Under the pieces are notes generated by a model that did not search any database, was not told where the DNA came from, and saw only the letters and a program-made list of their open reading frames with translations. This document shows positions 1 to 4,921 of a DNA stretch of 5,275 bases, in pieces; the stretch's first letter is position 1; every line of letters starts with the position of its first letter. The position numbers and the translations under genes are program-made. This stretch comes from Elusimicrobiota bacterium (GTDB lineage: Bacteria > CG03 > SLGR01 > PWQF01): assembly GCA_003556865.1 (NCBI GenBank), contig PWQF01000231.1, forward strand, positions 1-5,275, written 5' to 3'.

Positions 1-576
1 ATATCCCTGGGAGCCCAGAACACTCACCACAAGGAAGAAGGGGCCTACACCGGAGAAATATCCCCCCCGATGCTTGCAGATGCAGGATGCGCCTATGTAA
101 TAATAGGCCATTCCGAGAGAAGGGAATACTTTAACTGCAGCGATTCGGATGTTAGGGAAAAGTTAAGGGCGGCAGTAAAATTTAATCTTAAACCCATTGT
201 ATGCATAGGGGAGAAGCTGCAGGAAAGAGAGAACGGGAGCGCATTTGAACTGCTTTCCCGGCAGCTTTCAGAGGGGCTGAAAAACCTCAGCCCGGAGGAA
301 AAAGCGGATTTGACAGTAGCTTATGAGCCAGTGTGGGCAATAGGCACAGGCAGGACAGCTACTCCGGAAATTGCCGAAGAGACCCACAGGCATATAAGGG
401 GCCGTCTTGCAGAGATGTACGGCAGGGACTTCAGAGAATCTGTAAGAATACTTTACGGCGGGAGCGTAAAACCGGAAAATATAAAGGCGCTTATGTCAGA
501 GGAAAATATTGACGGGGCACTGGTGGGCGGAGCAAGTTTAAACGCAGAATCTTTTGCCTCAATAATAAATTTTTAA
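1..576 (+). CDS. tpiA: Triosephosphate isomerase, 5'-truncated by window edge
   Basis: This enzyme interconverts dihydroxyacetone phosphate and glyceraldehyde 3-phosphate in the cytosol. The frame is open from base 1, so the gene starts before the window; the ATG at 70 is internal because the upstream codons already read as TIM (ISLGAQNTHHKEEGAYTGE). Visible hallmarks are the electrophile histidine in IIGHSERR (codon at 109), the catalytic base glutamate in AYEPVWAIGTG, the phosphate-gripping loop 6 that follows it, and the C-terminal YGGSVKPENI and DGALVGGASL phosphate-binding segments. The His-Glu spacing of 72 residues equals that of E. coli TIM (His95/Glu167). The 191 visible residues match positions from about 59 to the end of a roughly 249-residue protein, so only the N-terminal part with the Asn/Lys substrate residues is missing. 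The gene ends 4 nt before pduL, which implies co-transcription with the microcompartment genes. Identity is essentially certain; its role in the compartment pathway is inference. Confidence 0.97.
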   Translation: MSLGAQNTHHKEEGAYTGEISPPMLADAGCAYVIIGHSERREYFNCSDSDVREKLRAAVKFNLKPIVCIGEKLQERENGSAFELLSRQLSEGLKNLSPEEKADLTVAYEPVWAIGTGRTATPEIAEETHRHIRGRLAEMYGRDFRESVRILYGGSVKPENIKALMSEENIDGALVGGASLNAESFASIINF

Positions 577-580
577 ATTA

Positions 581-600
581 GTGGATATCCCAGATATCAC
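581..600 (+). promoter_or_regulatory. Small hairpin containing the pduL GTG start codon
   Basis: Bases 581-583 (GTG) pair with 598-600 (CAC) and 585-589 (ATATC) pair with 593-597 (GATAT), leaving a bulged G584 and a three-base loop CCA. The start codon itself is therefore in the stem, and no Shine-Dalgarno is seen before it. A ribosome finishing TIM at 574-576 would cover and open this stem, which would couple pduL translation to TIM. The pairing is visible; its stability was not calculated and its role is inference. Confidence 0.35.
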
Positions 601-1198
601 GGGGGAAGTCTTTTTAAGGCTGCAGCGTTTGCGGAAGGGGATCGTATGCAATGTTTCCAACAGGCACGCCCATCTTAAAAAAGAAGATATTGAGAAGCTT
701 TTCGGTCACGGCTACCGGCTTAAAAAATTAAGGGATCTAATGCAGCCCGGTGAATATGCCTGCAGGGAAACTGTGACCTTAATGGGGCCTAAATCTAAAA
801 TTAAGAGGATAAGGGTGCTGGGTCCGCCCCGGGAATTTTCCCAGGTTGAAATTTCCCGCACTGATGCATATGCCGCAGGAATTGATGCTCAGGTGCGTCT
901 CTCCGGAGACCTGGGGGATACGGCCGGGGGCAGGCTCATAGGCCCTTCAGGTTCAGTATATATCCCGGGCGGCATAATTGTAGCTGCCCGTCATATACAT
1001 ATGACTCCCGGCGATGCGGATTTTTTTAAGGTCCGGGACGGGGATAGGGTAAGGGTAAGGACCCGTCCTCCCCGGTCTGTTGTTTTTGAGGATGTAATTG
1101 TAAGGGTAAGCAATGAGTATGCGACCGAATGTCATATAGACAGGGATGAGGCCAATTGCTGCGATTTTAAAAGTTCAGAAGAAGTATTTTTAACTTAA
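581..1198 (+). CDS. pduL: PduL-type phosphate propanoyltransferase (BMC phosphotransacylase)
   Basis: PduL converts acyl-CoA plus phosphate to acyl-phosphate plus CoA, recycling CoA inside the compartment. All 205 residues fit the family. Two-zinc ligands are visible: His29 and His31 in NVSNRHAHL, Glu90 in QVEIS, His138 and His140 in ARHIHM, and His185 in CHIDRDEAN; Arg84 in GPPR matches the phosphate-binding arginine. From memory, the Rhodopseudomonas palustris PduL ligands are His48, His50, Glu109, His157, His159 and His204, so each sits exactly 19 residues earlier here: the core is intact and the N-terminus is short. A helix around residues 8-19 may be a reduced encapsulation peptide. GTG at 581 is chosen because an in-frame stop lies at 566-568 and TIM ends at 576. 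No clear Shine-Dalgarno precedes it, so translation is probably coupled to TIM. TTG at 629 is a weaker alternative that would leave 12 residues before the first zinc histidine. Confidence 0.95.
   Translation: MDIPDITGEVFLRLQRLRKGIVCNVSNRHAHLKKEDIEKLFGHGYRLKKLRDLMQPGEYACRETVTLMGPKSKIKRIRVLGPPREFSQVEISRTDAYAAGIDAQVRLSGDLGDTAGGRLIGPSGSVYIPGGIIVAARHIHMTPGDADFFKVRDGDRVRVRTRPPRSVVFEDVIVRVSNEYATECHIDRDEANCCDFKSSEEVFLT
1035..1055 (+). other. Four-tract G-rich motif (possible G-quadruplex) within pduL
   Basis: G runs at 1035-1037, 1040-1043, 1047-1049 and 1053-1055 are separated by loops of 2, 3 and 3 bases, which satisfies the standard four-tract quadruplex pattern on the coding (mRNA-sense) strand. 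It encodes an ordinary Arg/Asp/Gly/Val stretch, so it may simply reflect codon choice. Confidence 0.3.
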
Positions 1199-1207
1199 TC
1201 AGGTAAA

Positions 1208-1212
1208 AGGAG
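1208..1212 (+). promoter_or_regulatory. Strong Shine-Dalgarno for the first BMC-H
   Basis: AGGAG sits 9 nt before the ATG at 1222 in an A/T-rich leader. It is the clearest ribosome site among the shell genes and contrasts with the weak site before the second BMC-H. That difference fits the first BMC-H being the more abundant facet protein. Confidence 0.7.
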
Positions 1213-1221
1213 AAATTAATT

Positions 1222-1515
1222 ATGGAACAGGAAGCACTGGGTTTAATAGAGACAAGGGGACTGGTGGCAATGATAGAGGCTGCTGATGCTATGGTTAAAA
1301 CCGCCGATGTAAGACTTGCCGGTTATGAAAAAATAGGCCACGGCTATGTAACGGTTATGGTAAGGGGAGAGGTGGCTGCCTGCCGGGCTGCCTGTGAAGC
1401 GGGAAGCGCGGCGGCGCAGAAGGTGGGAGAACTTGTAGCGGTGCATGTAATACCCCGCCCCCATTCAGACCTGGAGAAAAGAATCCCTATATCCGCAGGT
1501 TCAGAAAAAAAATAA
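1222..1515 (+). CDS. pduA: BMC-H hexameric shell protein, PduA/PduJ-like
   Basis: This is a single-BMC-domain (Pfam BMC) shell protein that forms flat hexamers tiling the shell facets, with a central pore for small molecules. The 97 residues align without gaps to PduA as I recall it: ALGLIETRG at the start, MVKTADV with the conserved edge lysine (Lys26), [11 protein letters not shown], and [12 protein letters not shown] with the edge arginine (Arg79). The pore loop at residues 39-41 reads GHG, where PduA has GSG, so six histidines would line the pore. Cys54 and Cys58 sit on the helix after the pore strand. A strong AGGAG ribosome site 9 nt upstream sets the start. It is followed after 9 nt by a second BMC-H that is identical at about half its positions. 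The family and structural role are firm; the substrate passing the pore is unknown. Confidence 0.96.
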   Translation: MEQEALGLIETRGLVAMIEAADAMVKTADVRLAGYEKIGHGYVTVMVRGEVAACRAACEAGSAAAQKVGELVAVHVIPRPHSDLEKRIPISAGSEKK

Positions 1516-1524
1516 GAATATTTT

Positions 1525-1812
1525 ATGGAAGCACTGGGAATGATTGAGAGCCTGGGATTTATCTCCCTGGTACACGCGGCCGATATTATGGTGAAGACGG
1601 CTTCAGTTAAGGTTGCTGATTACCAGAGGACCGGGAACGGGCTGGTCTGCATTCTGGTGCGAGGTTCGGTTGCGGACTGCCGGGCTGCCGTGGATGCGGC
1701 CTGCCATGCAGTTGAGGAGCTGGGAGAGCTTGTGGGCGCTCATGTTATACCCTGTCCTGACCCTGCCCTGCAGGAAGTTCTTCCTTTAAGTTTAAAGGGG
1801 AATAATTTATGA
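1525..1812 (+). CDS. Second BMC-H shell protein, divergent pore and edge
   Basis: This is a 95-residue single-domain BMC shell protein: EALGMIESLGF, AADIMVKTASV with edge Lys24, LVRGSVADCRAA, and GELVGAHVIP. By hand alignment it shares about 42 of 86 positions with the preceding BMC-H, pointing to an old tandem duplication. Two changes stand out. The pore loop at residues 37-39 is GNG, against GHG in its partner. The usual PRPH edge motif reads PCPD, so the arginine that normally inserts into the neighbouring hexamer is Cys77. It also carries Cys42, Cys52 and Cys60. The ATG at 1525 has only a weak purine-rich stretch upstream, so it may depend on ribosomes leaving the first BMC-H gene 9 nt before. 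Its stop overlaps the start of the next gene (ATGA). It is probably a minor or specialised facet component; that role is inference. Confidence 0.95.
   Translation: MEALGMIESLGFISLVHAADIMVKTASVKVADYQRTGNGLVCILVRGSVADCRAAVDAACHAVEELGELVGAHVIPCPDPALQEVLPLSLKGNNL
1794..1800 (+). promoter_or_regulatory. Shine-Dalgarno for BMC-P inside the upstream BMC-H gene
   Basis: AAAGGGG lies within the last codons of the second BMC-H, 8 nt before the BMC-P ATG, which itself overlaps the BMC-H stop as ATGA. It supports the BMC-P start at 1809. Confidence 0.6.
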
Positions 1813-2108
1813 AATTCGGAATAATTTCAGGAAATGTTGTCTGCACCACGAAAGATAAAAAAATAGAGGGCACAAAACTGCTGCTTGTGCAGCCGGTTAA
1901 CGATAAGCTGGAGAAAGATGGAAACACCCTGGTCGGTATTGATTCGGTAGGGGCGGGGGAGGGAGAGCTTGTCCTTTTTGTTTCTGGTTCTTCTTCCCGG
2001 CTTACTGAAGTTACGGAAGGGCGTCCGGTTGACTGCACTATTATGGGTATCGTGGATTTTGTGGAAAAAGAAGGTAAAACTATCTTTGACAAGCATAAGC
2101 AGGATTGA
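1809..2108 (+). CDS. eutN: BMC-P pentameric vertex protein (EutN/CcmL/PduN family)
   Basis: This protein forms pentamers that cap the vertices of the polyhedral shell. The 99 residues follow the family pattern: a first strand GIISGNVVCTTK, a LLLVQPV strand, then the diagnostic GIDSVGAGEGELVL (residues 43-56), the GSSSR turn at 60-64, and the closing VDCTIMGIVDFV strand at 74-85. Length is close to EutN and PduN. The start overlaps the upstream BMC-H stop by 4 nt, and AAAGGGG at 1794-1800 lies 8 nt before it, so both coupling and a direct ribosome site are available. It is the only vertex protein in the window; BMC loci may carry up to three, so others could lie outside. Gene symbols for this family are used loosely (eutN, pduN, ccmL), and the family call is firmer than the symbol. 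Confidence 0.95.
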   Translation: MKFGIISGNVVCTTKDKKIEGTKLLLVQPVNDKLEKDGNTLVGIDSVGAGEGELVLFVSGSSSRLTEVTEGRPVDCTIMGIVDFVEKEGKTIFDKHKQD

Positions 2109-2143
2109 GCCGGGTTTTACATATTTGTAATTTAAAATTTTTC

Positions 2144-2149
2144 AGGGAG
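2144..2149 (+). promoter_or_regulatory. Shine-Dalgarno for the aldehyde dehydrogenase
   Basis: AGGGAG lies 7 nt before the ATG at 2157 and fixes the start, which matters because it keeps the N-terminal encapsulation helix. The rest of the 48-nt gap is A/T-rich and shows no GC stem followed by a T run, so no terminator is called. Confidence 0.65.
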
Positions 2150-2156
2150 AAATAAA

Positions 2157-2222
2157 ATGGATATTAACAGGGAAGAGGTATCCAGGATAGTAAAAGAAGT
2201 TCTTTCGCGAATTGAAGAGCAG
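2157..2222 (+). other. Encapsulation-peptide coding segment of the aldehyde dehydrogenase
   Basis: Residues 1-22 alternate hydrophobic and charged positions (Ile3, Val8, Ile11, Val12, Val15, Leu16, Ile19 against Arg, Glu and Lys), as in the short helices that target PduP and similar cargo to the shell interior. A Pro/Ser/Gly linker separates it from the enzyme core. It is the only clear cargo-targeting helix in the window. Confidence 0.75.
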
Positions 2223-3584
2223 GAGGTTACTCTTCCTTCTGAATTAAGTTCCTCTCCGCAGGGAGTTCTCTATCCCTCTATGGAGGAAGCAATTTCTGCT
2301 GCCCGGGAGGCACAGGAAAAATTTTCCGGACAGAGCCTGGCCTTAAGAGAGAAGGTTATTAAAGCTATGCGGTCTGCGGCCTGCAGGGAAGCTTCTTCTT
2401 TAGCTCTTATGGCTGTGGAAGAGACTTCAATGGGGCGGCAGGAAGATAAGGAAAAGAAAAATTTACTGGCGGCAGAAAAGACGCCCGGGCTGGAAGATCT
2501 CCGCCCCCTTGCCTGGACGGGGGACAGGGGCCTGACCCTTGTGGAAAATGCTCCCTTCGGAGTTATAGGTTCTGTTACCCCTTCTACAAACCCCACTTCT
2601 ACCGTTATAAATAATTCAATAAGTATTCTGGCGGCAGGGAATTCCGTAGTTTTTGCCCCACACCCCGCTGCAAAAAACTGCTCCCAGAAAGCAATGAATA
2701 TACTTTCGGAAGCAGCCGTTGAGGCCGGCGCTCCGCCGGGGCTCATAACTGCAATGGAGACCCCTTCATTAGAGGGGGCTGAGGTTCTTTTTTCCCACCC
2801 GGATATAAAACTGCTTATTGTCACCGGCGGGCCCGGAGTAGTTAAAAAGGCAATGAAGACCGGGAAAAAAGTTATTGCCGCAGGTCCCGGCAACCCCCCG
2901 GTAGTTGTTGATGATACTGCGGATCCTTCATCTGTGGTTGATTCTATTGTTAAGGGGGCAAGTTTTGATAACGGGGTTTTGTGCACTGCCGAAAAAGAGG
3001 TTCTGCTGAGCCAGGGGTCTCAGGAAAAGATTCTTTCCCGTATGCGGGCTCATGAAAAAGCCTATGAACTTACTTCCGAACAGATGCGCCGTCTGGCCGA
3101 AAAGGCAATAGAGAAGAGCGGCAGGGGCGGGAAGCATCCGGTTGTTAACAGGGAGTTTATAGGGAAAAACCCTTCGGTTATAGCAAAATCTCTGGGAATA
3201 GATATTGGGGAAGATATAAGGCTTCTCTGGGGAGTGGTGGATGAGGATAATGATTTTATGTGGACCGAACAGCTTATGCCTGTTCTGCCCTTTGCCGTTA
3301 CCGGCGACATAAAAAGAAGCATAGACCTTGCCGTGGAAATGGAGGGGGGAAACGGCCACACGGCCATAATGCATTCGCTTAATGTAGAATCCCTTACCCT
3401 TATGGCCAGAAAATCGGCCTGTTCAATATTTGTTAAAAACGGCCCCTCTTATATGGGGCTTGGAATGGGAGAGGGCTATGCCACTCTTTCCATTGCAACT
3501 CCTACCGGGGACGGGCTGGTAAGCGCAAAAAACTTTACCCGGCCCTTAAGGTGCGTTCTTGTGGATTATTTCAGGATAACCTGA
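2157..3584 (+). CDS. pduP: CoA-acylating aldehyde dehydrogenase, PduP-like, with encapsulation peptide
   Basis: This enzyme oxidises an aldehyde to acyl-CoA using NAD+ and CoA in the compartment lumen; PduP and EutE are the type members. Residues 1-22 form a predicted amphipathic helix (REEVSRIVKEVLSRI) followed by a Pro/Ser-rich linker, the usual encapsulation peptide layout. The dehydrogenase core starts near residue 38. The cofactor-binding segment includes FGVIGSVTPSTNPT (134-147) and TGGPGVVKKAM (223-233). The catalytic cysteine is Cys276 in FDNGVLCTAEK, the form typical of acylating BMC enzymes. NGHTAIMHS (399-407) and the C-terminal PTGDGL segment are also family features. At 475 residues the length is normal and no frame damage is seen. 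AGGGAG 7 nt upstream fixes the ATG. The 48 nt before it is the longest gap here. Whether the substrate is acetaldehyde, propionaldehyde or lactaldehyde cannot be told. Confidence 0.95.
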   Translation: MDINREEVSRIVKEVLSRIEEQEVTLPSELSSSPQGVLYPSMEEAISAAREAQEKFSGQSLALREKVIKAMRSAACREASSLALMAVEETSMGRQEDKEKKNLLAAEKTPGLEDLRPLAWTGDRGLTLVENAPFGVIGSVTPSTNPTSTVINNSISILAAGNSVVFAPHPAAKNCSQKAMNILSEAAVEAGAPPGLITAMETPSLEGAEVLFSHPDIKLLIVTGGPGVVKKAMKTGKKVIAAGPGNPPVVVDDTADPSSVVDSIVKGASFDNGVLCTAEKEVLLSQGSQEKILSRMRAHEKAYELTSEQMRRLAEKAIEKSGRGGKHPVVNREFIGKNPSVIAKSLGIDIGEDIRLLWGVVDEDNDFMWTEQLMPVLPFAVTGDIKRSIDLAVEMEGGNGHTAIMHSLNVESLTLMARKSACSIFVKNGPSYMGLGMGEGYATLSIATPTGDGLVSAKNFTRPLRCVLVDYFRIT

Positions 3585-3588
3585 ACGG

Positions 3589-4920
3589 ATGCTTAAAGAA
3601 GAGATAATAAAAAAAATAAAAGATGGGGGTGTAACCGGAGCGGGAGGAGGAGGGTTTCCGTCTCACCTTAAACTTAAATCCGGCGCGGATGCGGTAATAG
3701 CCAACGGGGCCGAATGTGAACCCCTGCTGGCAAGCGATCTTTATTTAATGGAAAATTACGCTCCCGAAATTATAAGCGGGCTCAATTATGCTAAAGAGGC
3801 CTCCGGTGCGCGGAGAACAGGCATAGCCATTAAAAAAAAATATAAAAGAGCCGGGGAAGAGCTCAGGAAAAATATAAAAAAAGATTCCGGTATTGATATA
3901 TTTTTGCTGGATGATTACTACCCGGCCGGTGACGAACTGGAAATTGTTTATAATGCCGCCGGTAAAATTGTCCCCGAATCCGGCCTGCCACTGGATTGCG
4001 GCTGTATAATATTTAACGTAAACACTCTTTTTAATATTAACTTTGCGGTTAAAAAATCACTGCCGGTAACCGACAGGTTTATTACCGTTGCCGGTGAAGT
4101 GAATTCCCCTTACATAACCCGCGCGCCCCTGGGAACACCGGTAGGGGAGCTTGCAGAGCTGGCCGGTCCTAAAACAGCTGAGTTCAGTATTATGGCCGGC
4201 GGGCCTATGATGGGCAAGCTGGTTTCACCGGACTTTACCTTAACTAAGACCTGCGGGGGAGTTCTTCTGTTTCCTCTGAATCATCCTGTTGTTTTAAAAC
4301 ACCGCAAATCTATGCAGGCCCGTAAACGGAGGGGGAAATCAATATGTGACCAGTGCTTTGACTGCAGCATAGTTTGCCCCCGGAACCTGCTGGGCCATGA
4401 CCTGGAACCCCATAAAATTATGAGACAGCTTTTTATGGGAACCGAAACCTCTTTTAGTTATACGGGAGCTTTTTTATGCTCTCAGTGCGGGCTTTGCGAT
4501 ATGTATGCCTGTCCCCTGGACCTTTCTCCCCGCAGCCTGCTCAAGTCTCATATGGAGGCCCTTTTAGAAAGAGGAATTGATAACCCTCACCGCAGAAAAA
4601 ATACGGCCGCCCACCCGGAAAAGGAATACAGGAAAGTAAACTCTTCCCGCCTTGCGGCCCGGATCGGGGTAGATAAATATATGAAAGATAAGCCTGTATT
4701 TAAAAAAGTTGATATAAAAAATGTTAAAATAAACCTTCTTCAGCATGCCGGAGCGCCTTCTATTCCCCTGGTTAAACCGGGGGAAGAGGTTCAAAAAGGC
4801 CAGCTTATAGCTGAAAAACCTGAAGGAGTTTTAGGAGCAGGCATACATGCCAGCTTATCGGGAAGGGTGCAGAAAGTAACTTCTGAAAATATAGAGATAA
4901 AAAAAGGGGAGAAAAAATAA
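3589..4920 (+). CDS. pduS: PduS/RnfC-like flavin and Fe-S electron-transfer protein
   Basis: PduS of Salmonella and Citrobacter is a flavoprotein reported as a cobalamin reductase and proposed to exchange electrons with the PduT shell protein. The 443 residues show the expected order. An N-terminal Complex-I 51-kDa-type flavin fold has the glycine loop TGAGGGGFPSHLKL (16-29) and ANGAECEPLLASD (38-50). A SLBB-like region follows around 160-230. Two ferredoxin-type [4Fe-4S] motifs come next, CDQCFDCSIVCP (Cys253, 256, 259, 263) and CSQCGLCDMYACP (Cys297, 300, 303, 308). The C-terminal RnfC-like sandwich domain carries LLQHAGAPSIPLV and IHASLSGRVQKV. All eight cluster cysteines are present. There is no transmembrane segment and no obvious encapsulation helix. 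It starts 4 nt after the dehydrogenase stop and ends 1 nt before the PduT-like gene. Without a B12-dependent dehydratase in view, NADH reoxidation is as plausible a role as cobalamin reduction. Confidence 0.93.
   Translation: MLKEEIIKKIKDGGVTGAGGGGFPSHLKLKSGADAVIANGAECEPLLASDLYLMENYAPEIISGLNYAKEASGARRTGIAIKKKYKRAGEELRKNIKKDSGIDIFLLDDYYPAGDELEIVYNAAGKIVPESGLPLDCGCIIFNVNTLFNINFAVKKSLPVTDRFITVAGEVNSPYITRAPLGTPVGELAELAGPKTAEFSIMAGGPMMGKLVSPDFTLTKTCGGVLLFPLNHPVVLKHRKSMQARKRRGKSICDQCFDCSIVCPRNLLGHDLEPHKIMRQLFMGTETSFSYTGAFLCSQCGLCDMYACPLDLSPRSLLKSHMEALLERGIDNPHRRKNTAAHPEKEYRKVNSSRLAARIGVDKYMKDKPVFKKVDIKNVKINLLQHAGAPSIPLVKPGEEVQKGQLIAEKPEGVLGAGIHASLSGRVQKVTSENIEIKKGEKK
4905..4911 (+). promoter_or_regulatory. 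Shine-Dalgarno for the PduT-like gene
   Basis: AGGGGAG within the final pduS codons lies 10 nt before the ATG at 4922. It supports the start of the truncated BMC-T gene, which has no stop codon inside the window. Confidence 0.6.
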
Positions 4921-4921
4921 T

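Noticed and set aside
70..72. ATG at 70 as the TIM start
   Set aside because: Codons upstream in the same frame read as conserved TIM sequence to base 1, so this methionine is internal.
1946..1967. Second possible G-quadruplex in the BMC-P gene
   Set aside because: Only three runs of three or more G are present, and they encode the conserved GAGEGE segment, so protein constraint explains them.
1745..2096. Minus-strand open frames opposite the BMC-P gene
   Set aside because: They run antisense to a diagnostic EutN/CcmL protein, and no family signature is visible in their translations.
2086..2125. Perfect TTGACA at 2086-2091 as a possible internal promoter for the dehydrogenase
   Set aside because: No acceptable -10 box lies 16-18 bp downstream; that stretch is GC-rich (GCCGGG), and the first A/T-rich candidate is about 26 bp away. 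The hexamer falls in BMC-P codons.
2109..2156. Possible terminator or riboswitch in the longest gap
   Set aside because: The 48 nt is A/T-rich with no GC stem and T run and is too short for a known riboswitch; it holds a ribosome site only.
2270..2986. Long minus-strand open frame (238 codons) opposite the aldehyde dehydrogenase
   Set aside because: It lies wholly antisense to a clear, intact enzyme gene, its translation resembles no family I know, and its openness is explained by the codon bias of the plus-strand gene.
2928..3374. Two further minus-strand open frames opposite the dehydrogenase C-terminal half
   Set aside because: They overlap each other and the real gene, lack recognisable domains, and have no convincing ribosome sites. 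They are shadows.
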